In this document: in pieces, positions 1 through 5,626 of the stretch
Position numbering within the stretch: the stretch's first letter is position 1
Layout of the letters: each line of letters begins with the position of its first letter
Assembly (NCBI GenBank): GCA_017391665.1
Contig: JAFOXS010000275.1
Location: 1 to 9,210, forward strand
DNA: 9,210 nucleotides
Source of the DNA: Alistipes sp.
Lineage (GTDB): Bacteria > Bacteroidota > Bacteroidia > Bacteroidales > Rikenellaceae
Direction: 5' to 3'
Program-made: the position numbers and the translations under genes
The notes under the pieces: generated by a model
The model's input: the letters and a program-made list of their open reading frames with translations, nothing else
What the model was told of the DNA's origin: nothing
Database searches by the model: none

Positions 1-299
1 GTGCGTGAATAGATATCGAACGACATACCCAGACGCTGGAAAGCATCCTTGATGATAGCGTGGTAGCGATCTACCACATCCTGAGGTGTGATACCCTCCT
101 TACGGGCCTTGATGGTGATGGGCACGCCGTGCTCGTCGCTACCGCACACCGAGATCACATCACGTCCACGCAGACGCTGGTAGCGTGCGTAGATATCCGA
201 CGGAACATACACTCCAGCCAGATGGCCGATATGCACAGGGCCATTGGCATAGGGCAGAGCCGAAGTGATAAGATATCGTTTAAACTGTTTCTCTGACAT
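1..299 (-). CDS. metG: Methionyl-tRNA synthetase, N-terminal part (runs off left edge)
   Basis: This cytoplasmic class I aminoacyl-tRNA synthetase charges tRNA-Met with methionine. Reading the minus strand from the ATG at 299-297 gives 99 residues beginning [20 protein letters not shown]. The class I signature HIGH is at residues 23-26, directly after the PYANGPV stretch typical of MetG. The CGSDEHG motif at residues 52-58 is also characteristic of this enzyme and begins the region leading to the connective-peptide/zinc domain. The KMSKS loop and anticodon-binding domain lie outside the window, so only the start of the Rossmann-fold catalytic domain is seen. The ATG is chosen because the family usually begins a few residues before the [10 protein letters not shown] strand, and the A/T-rich sequence upstream carries no competing in-frame start. 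It points away from the long intergenic region and would be co-oriented with a fork leaving the proposed origin. The identification is secure. Confidence 0.96.
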   Translation of the reverse strand, partial: MSEKQFKRYLITSALPYANGPVHIGHLAGVYVPSDIYARYQRLRGRDVISVCGSDEHGVPITIKARKEGITPQDVVDRYHAIIKDAFQRLGMSFDIYSR

Positions 300-367
300 A
301 TAATTGTTGTTTTGTATTAATTTCTATTCAATAATAAAGCAAGTCGTTTGCTTATCAAGGCATACCT

Positions 368-547
368 TGCGGTCATAGACCGCAGTTGCAAATTTTACCC
401 AACGCCGCCATTAAGGCGAAAGCAAAGTATGCTCGCATACTCTGCTGAGCCGAGGCGGTGAAAAGCCGCAAATGCGGATTACCCCTAAATCCCCGCCTTA
501 GGCAGGGACTTTGGTCGCTACGCTCCGAAGGTAGCAGATCCAAAAGT
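368..547. repeat. Hairpin-rich intergenic repeat element upstream of metG
   Basis: Several inverted repeats lie end to end. TGCGGTC-ATA-GACCGCA is at 368-384. CGCC-ATTAA-GGCG is at 406-418. An 11-bp stem with one mismatch and a 2-nt loop (core AGTATGC-TC-GCATACT) spans 422-445. CCGCA-AA-TGCGG is at 466-477. CCCCGCC-TTA-GGCAGGG is at 491-507. A compound stem at 508-547 has ACTTTGG and GCTAC pairing with GTAGC and CCAAAAGT. The ACCCCTAAATCCCC...GGGACTTTG portion resembles a repeat I associate with intergenic regions of many Bacteroidota genomes; that is recollection, not a search. No open reading frame fits. It lies in the probable metG 5' leader or just outside it, and may be a dispersed non-coding repeat or a structured RNA. 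Confidence 0.5.
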
Positions 548-633
548 CAGTTATTAATTGTGCCATTATTTATGGCATACCACTATTTGAACCCTATACC
601 ACCAAACGAGGCACATAGTCAAGGAAGGTAGTA

Positions 634-641
634 CAAAAATA
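634..641 (-). promoter_or_regulatory. Possible -7 element upstream of metG
   Basis: The minus strand reads TATTTTTG, an exact match to the Bacteroidota -7 pattern TAnnTTTG. The nearest upstream TTTG (655-658 on the minus strand) is only 13 bp away instead of about 19-21, so the -33 partner is poor. If it is used, metG mRNA would have a leader of roughly 330 nt that includes the hairpin chain at 368-547. This is weak support. Confidence 0.25.
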
Positions 642-819
642 CAATATTTTCATGCAAATTGCTCCCGAAAAGGGATATTTTTTAATATAGGTGATATATT
701 TTTTTTAGGAAAATCTCCTCAGCGATACACTCTCACAGCTCGGAGTCGATCTTCGCGTATAAAACACCCGTTTAAAACCACTTTTAAGACAAGATAAAGC
801 GATAAAATATCGCACTCGG

Positions 820-1435
820 TAAAGTTATCCACCCCGACTTTAGAGCCGCTATTTTACTCTCTTTTCTGGCGCAACTCTTTTCTCTGAGTTTTTCTTTTCT
901 CTCAGGTTTTTTCCCGCTCGAAAATTCTGACTAGTGCAGAGCGTCGGGGAAAGCGAAAAGGCAGAAGTCGAAGTTGTCAACAGATATTATTATAATTATT
1001 TTTATTTATTTTTTAATATTAATTAATAATAGTAATAATAATATGCATGTTGATAGTGTTTATAACTTTTTTTAAAAATAATTTTCCACACCCGTTGACA
1101 CCATTTCAACATAGTTTTCATTATCTTTGTTTTTATTGTAATTGTTTTATTTTTACTGTTTTATATCAGTTTTTTATAAAAGAAAAGAGAGAAATAAACA
1201 ATATAAAAATCTTGGTTTTCAACATATCGACACACTCTTTTTATCATCACTTGCCACCTCGAAACGGTGGATAATATGTGGTACAATTTTTCACAAATTT
1301 CGGCATAAAAATTTGGTCATTCACTACCCCGTGTCGCCATCAGGCAGTTACATTTTTGACGGTTTTTGAGCGAAAATATTTATTAAAAAAGATTAAAAAC
1401 TTTTCAACCGCCTTTCATCATCTTATCAACACCTT
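820..1435. other. oriC: Candidate chromosomal replication origin (oriC): DnaA-box cluster in AT-rich DNA
   Basis: This gene-free AT-rich stretch carries four 8-of-9 matches to the DnaA box TTATCCACA: TTATCCACC at 825-833 (+), TTTTCCACA at 1082-1090 (+), TTATCCACC at 1266-1274 (-) and TTATCAACA at 1423-1431 (+). Weaker matches are TTGTCAACA at 974-982 (+), CTATCAACA at 1048-1056 (-), TTTTCAACA at 1216-1224 (+) and TTTTTCACA at 1287-1295 (+). A rough estimate for DNA of this composition gives about one or fewer 8-of-9 matches by chance. Between the boxes is a nearly pure A/T core (984-1044) suited to duplex opening, flanked on the left by a pyrimidine-rich tract (851-918) and then a purine-rich tract (938-973). 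The flanking genes are transcribed away on both sides. Bacteroidota origins are often not next to dnaA, so its absence is not decisive. Other possibilities are a long regulatory region or chance AT-richness. Confidence 0.5.
974..1056. other. Putative DNA-unwinding element: paired DnaA boxes facing an AT core with trinucleotide repeats
   Basis: On the minus strand, box CTATCAACA (1056-1048) is followed by the 6-nt spacer TGCATA and then six tandem trinucleotides TTA-TTA-TTA-CTA-TTA-TTA (1041-1024). This order (DnaA box, short spacer, repeated YTW trinucleotides, AT-rich DNA) is that of the DnaA-trio basal unwinding system described for Bacillus subtilis oriC. On the plus strand, box TTGTCAACA (974-982) is followed by GATA, then TTA-TTA, TAA, TTA and T-rich DNA, a weaker mirror image running into the same core. 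The motif arrangement is seen directly; the function is inferred. Confidence 0.45.
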
Positions 1436-1684
1436 TCTGGCCACTTTGTTAATAGTAGTCGTAGTGGTGACTGAATTGGTCGCAAAAGCTAAATTACGGA
1501 AAAAAACGCAGAAAAAATTTGTTTGTCAAAATAAAATGATTACTTTTGCCGTTGTAATGATAAACGATAAATAATAAACGTTTTTAATTTATTATTTAAT
1601 TTATATATTAATTTTGATTTATACATTACTTAGCGTATATAAATATAAAACCTATACAACATCAAACTAATACCCCCTCATAAC
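1436..1684. other. Non-coding AT-rich leader and promoter region before the GH20-like gene
   Basis: No convincing gene is present. The stretch holds a CCACT...AGTGG inverted repeat near 1441-1467, the promoter described separately at 1518-1548, and then about 130 nt of strongly A/T-rich leader ending at the ATG at 1685. A short open frame covering 1278-1574 crosses part of it but lacks the codon use of the neighbouring genes. Confidence 0.5.
1518..1548 (+). promoter_or_regulatory. Bacteroidota-type promoter for the 1685 gene
   Basis: TTTG at 1518-1521 and TACTTTTG at 1541-1548 match the -33 (TTTG) and -7 (TAnnTTTG) elements of Bacteroidota sigma-ABfr promoters, with exactly 19 bp between them. 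Transcription would start near 1554, giving a leader of about 130 nt before the ATG at 1685. A second TTTG at 1522-1525 would give a shorter 15-bp spacing. Confidence 0.65.
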
Positions 1685-2809
1685 ATGAAAAGAAAAGATT
1701 TTATCTACCATACAGCCGTTGGATTAGCAGCTTTGGGTATTGGAGTAAGTTGCACAAAGAAGAACAGAGTTAAAATTCCGAAGTTCGGTCCTCAAACTGC
1801 CGCCGTAGAGTTTGGCGATATCCGCGCTGTGCTGTTGCACTTAGGACGCAATATGTGGTGTGACTATCCCACCGAGCAGATGGGTGCTCCCGCCCCCGAG
1901 AGTGCACAGACATTGAATCAAAAACCTAAGTTCAGCCTTGTTTGGACCGACGAAAGGTGGCGTACGGTAACCGACTACGCTGCACAGGCTGGTATCAATA
2001 TGATTGTTATCGACTTGGGTGAGGGTCTGTTCTATCCCAGCCACCCCGAACTGGCCATAGAGGGCACATGGAGTATCGAAAAGATGCAGGCGGAGATACA
2101 GCGCCTCAATAGCATGGGTATTGAAGTAATCCCTAAACTCAACTTCTCAACCACACACAATGGCTGGATGGGCGACTACTCTCACATGGTATCATCAAAG
2201 CCTTATTACCGTATGTGCGAGGATGTTATACGCGATGTAGTAGAGATTTTCGGACACCCACGCTATTTTCATATTGGTCTTGACGAGGAGCGCTCGGCCT
2301 TTCAGGAGGAGCAGAAATCACACTACATCTGCTCTCGCAAAGGTGAGTATTGGTGGCAGGATTTTCTCCACGTCGTTCGTGAGGTCGAGAAGCATGGCGC
2401 ACGCGCATGGATGTGGAGTGATTTCGGCTGGTCATCAGAGGATTTCTACGAGCGTTGCCCCAAGAGTGTCATCCAGCAGAATTGGTTCTACGACGAGTCA
2501 TACGGTGGCTTCGATGTTGAGACCAACACCACCTCTGACGCTCGCATCGTAAAGGCATACCTCAAATTGGAAGAGGCAGGTTTCGACCAAGTACCATGTG
2601 GCACAAACTGGGTAGGCTGGAAACGCCGACAGCTCGGCATCGGAGCCGATGATGTGATTGGCAAACTTGTAAAATTTAGCCGCGAGAACATCTCTGAAAA
2701 ACATCTTATGGGCTTTATGATGGCTACGTGGGAGACGAGTGTGGATGATGATGAGCGTTTTCAGAAGATATTAAAGGGTATCGACCTCATGGCCGAGGCA
2801 ACAAAATAG
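1685..2809 (+). CDS. GH20-like TIM-barrel glycoside hydrolase, predicted lipoprotein
   Basis: The 374-residue product begins with a basic segment (MKRKDF) and a hydrophobic stretch ending in G-V-S-C, so Cys23 is a plausible lipidation site. It is probably exported and anchored in the envelope. Residues about 45-370 look like one (beta/alpha)8 barrel. The key motif is HIGLDEE at 196-202, matching the H-x-G-x-D-E signature of family 20 beta-N-acetylhexosaminidases, whose Asp-Glu pair is catalytic; here these would be D200 and E201. A later W-M-W-S-D-F (242-247) resembles the tryptophan-containing strand lining the GH20 active site. The usual beta-sandwich domain before the barrel is absent, so the enzyme is short for GH20 (often 500 or more residues). 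Substrate is unknown; amino-sugar glycans are the family-based guess. The next gene starts 13 nt downstream, suggesting co-transcription. The fold class is fairly sure, the activity much less so. Confidence 0.72.
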   Translation: MKRKDFIYHTAVGLAALGIGVSCTKKNRVKIPKFGPQTAAVEFGDIRAVLLHLGRNMWCDYPTEQMGAPAPESAQTLNQKPKFSLVWTDERWRTVTDYAAQAGINMIVIDLGEGLFYPSHPELAIEGTWSIEKMQAEIQRLNSMGIEVIPKLNFSTTHNGWMGDYSHMVSSKPYYRMCEDVIRDVVEIFGHPRYFHIGLDEERSAFQEEQKSHYICSRKGEYWWQDFLHVVREVEKHGARAWMWSDFGWSSEDFYERCPKSVIQQNWFYDESYGGFDVETNTTSDARIVKAYLKLEEAGFDQVPCGTNWVGWKRRQLGIGADDVIGKLVKFSRENISEKHLMGFMMATWETSVDDDERFQKILKGIDLMAEATK

Positions 2810-2822
2810 AAGATTATAAGCA

Positions 2823-3464
2823 ATGGCAAAAATATATATCCCGACATTTGGCGAGGAGGTGGGCAACACCATATCTCACGGCGTGATGAGCATACTGATG
2901 CTCTTTGCTCTGCCCTTTGCGGCGGTGTGGAGTTACCAGCTCAGTGGTGATGTGTTGAACTGCTTTGGTGTATGCATCTTCTGCATATCGATCTTTCTGA
3001 TGTTCCTGATCTCGACGCTCTACCATGCGATGATGCACGACACGCGCCACAAGGAGATTTTCCACATCCTCGACCATATATTTATATATGTAGCTATTGC
3101 GGGCAGCTACACCCCCGTGGCTCTGTCGGTCATCGGCGGCTGGCAGGGGTGGCTGATATTTATCCTGCAGTGGGCGATGGTGATCTTCGGTGTCTTTTAT
3201 AAGTCGCTAAGCCGCCGATCTATACCCGCTGTGAGCCTGACGATATATCTTGTCATGGGCTGGACCGTGGTATTTTTTTTTCCGCTCTTTCTAAGTCACG
3301 CCTCATGGCAGTTTATCTTCTTTATCGCTCTGGGCGGAGTGTTCTATACCATCGGTGCCGTATTCTATGCTATGAAGGCTTTTCGTCACCACCACTTGGT
3401 GTGGCATCTGTTGATCAACCTTGCTGCCGCATCGCACTATGTAGCAATTGTATTTTATATATAA
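2823..3464 (+). CDS. Hemolysin III / PAQR-family (YqfA-type) integral membrane protein
   Basis: The 213-residue product is almost entirely hydrophobic, with about seven membrane segments. It shows the ordered motifs of the hemolysin III/PAQR family: E11...N15...H19 before the first helix, S64 with YH at 67-68, LDH at 83-85, AGSYTP at 93-98, and HxxxH (H191, H195) with SH at 204-205 near the C-terminus. In the related adiponectin receptors the equivalent Asp and His residues bind a zinc ion and serve a hydrolase-like activity on lipids. The bacterial members have no settled role, and the 'hemolysin' name comes from a Bacillus cereus protein. Length is normal for bacterial members (about 210-220). 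The start at 2823 directly precedes the E-x-x-x-N-x-x-x-H motif. It follows the GH20-like gene by 13 nt and is probably in the same transcript. A run of nine T's (3273-3281) lies inside the reading frame. Confidence 0.92.
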   Translation: MAKIYIPTFGEEVGNTISHGVMSILMLFALPFAAVWSYQLSGDVLNCFGVCIFCISIFLMFLISTLYHAMMHDTRHKEIFHILDHIFIYVAIAGSYTPVALSVIGGWQGWLIFILQWAMVIFGVFYKSLSRRSIPAVSLTIYLVMGWTVVFFFPLFLSHASWQFIFFIALGGVFYTIGAVFYAMKAFRHHHLVWHLLINLAAASHYVAIVFYI

Positions 3465-3521
3465 AGTAAAAAACGTCATTTCACATATTATAATACTCAA
3501 CTTATTAAAAACAATTATCTT

Positions 3522-4205
3522 ATGAAAATTTCCAAAACAACCCAGCGTCGCACCATTATTCTGGCGGCGGCACTTGCAGTGGTGGCTCTGTTTCAGGTGG
3601 CACACATCACTGTGCAGATGTTTTATTCGACAAATCCCTATGTAAAGGAGAAAAACCACACCTTCATCGGTTCACTCGACACGTCGTATCAGGCACTCAA
3701 CATCGAGAAGGGCTATGAGGAGCACTCTATCGTCTTGGAGCGTGCCGACGATGGTCGCCCATTGGTGGAGGCTCTGCCCTCGAGTGTGACTATCTTCTCC
3801 ACACACCCCGACTATGTGCGTCCCGACCACTTCGGATGGCAATGGAACTCTATTATTACCTATGTGGCTCTGGCAATGTTTGTAGTGATTGCTGGTTTGG
3901 TGGCGTGGATCTTCCTTGGTGCTATACGTGGATTCCGCACAGGCAATATTTTTCTAAAAAGTCATCCCCGTGTGTTGCGCTGGCTTGCGGCGGCGGTATT
4001 TATCTACTACGCCCTGATTGGTAATCGTGAGGTGTTCCGCCAGCTGGCCGTTGGCGAGTTGTATGGCGATGCTATGCCGTTTGATCTGTATAGTGCGCTA
4101 ACCATCAACACCGAGTGTTTGGTTGCGCCGCTTCTTTTGCTTATCTTTGCAGAGTTGATGGCCGTGGCGGCACGTATCAACGAGGAGGAATCAATGACAA
4201 TCTAA
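3522..4205 (+). CDS. DUF2975-type membrane protein
   Basis: The 227-residue protein has four likely membrane helices: about 11-33, 109-134, 150-166 and 195-217. An extracytoplasmic region of about 75 residues (34-108) separates the first two. The cytoplasmic segment G-F-R-T-G-N-I-F (137-144), the following helix and the charged tail ending E-E-E-S-M-T-I are typical of DUF2975 proteins. These are characteristically followed immediately by a tiny HTH_26 (YozG-like) regulator, as here with a 13-nt gap. The biochemical role of the family is not established; by context it may sense an envelope or membrane condition and work with the regulator. The 57-nt gap from the hemolysin III gene holds no recognisable TAnnTTTG promoter, so read-through from upstream is possible. 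The large loop between helices 1 and 2 is a conspicuous feature of this member. Family assignment rests on pattern recognition and the gene pairing. Confidence 0.8.
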   Translation: MKISKTTQRRTIILAAALAVVALFQVAHITVQMFYSTNPYVKEKNHTFIGSLDTSYQALNIEKGYEEHSIVLERADDGRPLVEALPSSVTIFSTHPDYVRPDHFGWQWNSIITYVALAMFVVIAGLVAWIFLGAIRGFRTGNIFLKSHPRVLRWLAAAVFIYYALIGNREVFRQLAVGELYGDAMPFDLYSALTINTECLVAPLLLLIFAELMAVAARINEEESMTI

Positions 4206-4218
4206 AACACTGCTCGAT

Positions 4219-4425
4219 ATGGCTATAATTGTAAATCTTGATGTGATGCTTGCACGACGCAAGATGTCGCTCTCGGAGCTCTCGGAGCGTGTGGATATAT
4301 CTATCGTAAATCTCTCAATCCTGAAAACAGGCAAGGCCAGGGCGGTGCGTTTTTCCACCCTTGAGGCTATCTGCCGCGCGCTGGACTGCCAGCCGGGCGA
4401 TATACTGGAGTATAGGGAGGATTAA
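4219..4425 (+). CDS. Small XRE/Cro-CI-type transcriptional regulator (HTH_26, YozG-like)
   Basis: The 68-residue protein is essentially a single DNA-binding domain. After a short strand (AIIVNLD), helix 1 contains MLARRKM. The helix-turn-helix covers roughly residues 17-36 (SLSELSERVDISIVNLSILK), followed by KTGKARAVRFSTLEAICRAL and CQPGDILEY, a sequence pattern typical of HTH_26 regulators. No ligand-binding or dimerisation domain is added. It lies 13 nt after the DUF2975 gene, which is the standard arrangement of this pair. It probably acts as an autoregulator of the cassette or a partner of the membrane protein, but no target operator was identified. A strong terminator follows within 7 nt of the stop codon, so this is the last gene of the plus-strand cluster. 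Confidence 0.92.
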   Translation: MAIIVNLDVMLARRKMSLSELSERVDISIVNLSILKTGKARAVRFSTLEAICRALDCQPGDILEYRED

Positions 4426-4431
4426 AAACAG

Positions 4432-4460
4432 AAAAGGTTGCCTTGATGGGCAACCTTTTT
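4432..4460 (+). terminator. Strong intrinsic terminator after the XRE gene (probably bidirectional)
   Basis: A perfect 11-bp stem (AAAAGGTTGCC at 4432-4442 pairing with 4449-4459) closes a 6-nt loop TTGATG and continues into a T-run on the plus strand. The stem base is A-rich on the other side, so it would also work for transcripts arriving from the convergent corA gene on the minus strand. Confidence 0.92.
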
Positions 4461-4463
4461 ATT

Positions 4464-4530
4464 ATAAGTGCTATATGTGTTATAGGATTTATAATTTTGA
4501 TAGCACTTATTGCACCTATAACACCTATAA
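4464..4530. repeat. Two interleaved perfect inverted repeats plus a 9-bp tandem repeat
   Basis: Arm A (ATAAGTGCTAT, 4464-4474) is perfectly complementary to 4500-4510. Arm B (GTGTTATAGG, 4477-4486) is perfectly complementary to 4515-4524. The order A-B-A'-B' means the two stems cannot nest. They could form a pseudoknot or two competing hairpins. CACCTATAA is repeated in tandem at 4513-4521 and 4522-4530. The element sits between the terminator and the 3' end of corA, so it would be in the corA 3' untranslated RNA unless transcription ends first. Confidence 0.75.
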
Positions 4531-4538
4531 AAAACTCT

Positions 4539-5531
4539 CTACAACCACTTCTTGTATCGGAAGATAAAAATCGTAATACCCGAAGCCAGAATCATCAATC
4601 CGATGGCGAATATATAACCAAGTGGCAGGGTCACATCACCTATCTGCCACACCCAATCCAGCTCGGGCATGATGTGGAAGTTCATACCATAGATACTCGC
4701 GATAAGCGTCGCGGGCATGAAGATAACCGATGCCACCGAGAAGATCTTCACGATCTCGTTCTGCTCGATGTTGATCAGACCCAGAGCCGAATCCTGAATA
4801 TAATCCAGACGCTGCGAACTGAAGTCGGCATGGTTGATAAGCGAATTGACGTCCTTGATCATCAGCTGCAGACGCGGATAAATATCGTTGGGGAAGCGCT
4901 CACTACGCAGGATGTTGGATAGGATACGCTGGCGGTCAACAAAGTTCTCGCGAAGGACCATCGTACTCTCCTGCAATGAGTTGATACGGTGGATTACCTC
5001 CTTGTCGATGGTATCCTCGGTGTTGATATCCTTGCTCAGTTTGGCAACCTGCTTGGCAACAAGCTCTACGAGGTCGGCATCGAAGTCGATGCGCACCTCC
5101 AAAAGCGAGATGAATATATGGTAGCCTGTAGAGTAGCTGCGGTAGTTCATCTGCAGACGTTTCTCCGTTTCGCGGAATGTTCGCGACTCGGCTGCACGCT
5201 GCGACACGAGCACACCCTCGTTAGAGATGATGAACGACACGGGCTCCACGTCGAACGTGCCGTCGGGCTTGGGGATGAAGAAGTTGGTATTCGAGATAAT
5301 CGAATTCTCATTCTCCGAGTACTTTGATGTTGACTCGATCTCCTCCACCTGCTGGCGGGTCTGGAGGCTCTCCTCCATGAAGTTCTCCACGGCCTTCTGC
5401 TCCTTGATGGTGGGCGAGAGCAGGTCGAGCCACAAAATATCGTCGTAGCCCAGATTGTCCAGCAATTCGGGCTCGGCGTTGCGAATAATCTTATTGTATT
5501 GCTTGAGGTAAATGGTAAGCATTGTCTGCAA
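4539..5531 (-). CDS. corA: CorA-family Mg2+/Co2+ transporter
   Basis: The 330-residue protein has the CorA layout. A large cytoplasmic N-terminal domain (about 1-250) ends in a long helical stalk, then come two C-terminal membrane helices (about 262-281 and 302-324). The signature Y-G-M-N-F at 281-285 ends the first helix and forms the selectivity loop at the outer mouth of the pentameric channel. The acidic loop M-P-E-L-D-W follows, and the tail R-Y-K-K-W-L is basic, as is common in the family. Length is normal (about 315-350). It moves Mg2+ (and Co2+) across the inner membrane. The start may be the ATG at 5531 or the third codon after it (5522); no ribosome site distinguishes them. It lies 95 nt downstream of mqnA in the same orientation, with hairpins but no clear promoter between, so co-transcription is plausible. 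Confidence 0.95.
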   Translation of the reverse strand: MQTMLTIYLKQYNKIIRNAEPELLDNLGYDDILWLDLLSPTIKEQKAVENFMEESLQTRQQVEEIESTSKYSENENSIISNTNFFIPKPDGTFDVEPVSFIISNEGVLVSQRAAESRTFRETEKRLQMNYRSYSTGYHIFISLLEVRIDFDADLVELVAKQVAKLSKDINTEDTIDKEVIHRINSLQESTMVLRENFVDRQRILSNILRSERFPNDIYPRLQLMIKDVNSLINHADFSSQRLDYIQDSALGLINIEQNEIVKIFSVASVIFMPATLIASIYGMNFHIMPELDWVWQIGDVTLPLGYIFAIGLMILASGITIFIFRYKKWL

Positions 5532-5569
5532 ATTTTACGGGTTGAACACCTTGTTATCCTACTTTCAGA

Positions 5570-5617
5570 GCGGTGAGCAACACACCGCCAAGGCTCACAC
5601 CGTCCCCGCGGGGGCGG
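5570..5617 (-). other. Hairpins between mqnA and corA
   Basis: A GC-rich 18-bp near-palindrome (5600-5617, core CCCCGCGGGG, one T/G mismatch pair) starts 10 nt after the mqnA stop. It is followed by GCGGTG...CACCGC (5570-5588). GTGAGC (5573-5578) could alternatively pair with GCTCAC (5593-5598). No U-run follows on the minus strand, so this looks like an intercistronic mRNA structure, not a standard terminator. Confidence 0.4.
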
Positions 5618-5626
5618 CTATTCTCT

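Noticed and set aside
561..577. TGCCAT-TATTT-ATGGCA hairpin as a terminator
   Set aside because: No T-run follows on either strand and no gene ends nearby; the stem is only 6 bp.
300..660. T-box or other riboswitch in the metG leader
   Set aside because: No T-box specifier/antiterminator sequence (such as TGGNACCGCG) is visible, and T-boxes are not typical of Bacteroidota.
1047..1574. Three overlapping open frames of 75-98 codons in the AT-rich region
   Set aside because: They lie in AT-rich DNA with DnaA-box-like motifs, have no family resemblance and no codon use like the neighbours, and overlap one another in different frames. One contains the -33/-7 promoter for the 1685 gene.
4443..4922. 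159-codon open frame on the plus strand
   Set aside because: It starts in the terminator loop and is antisense to corA; no recognisable domain.
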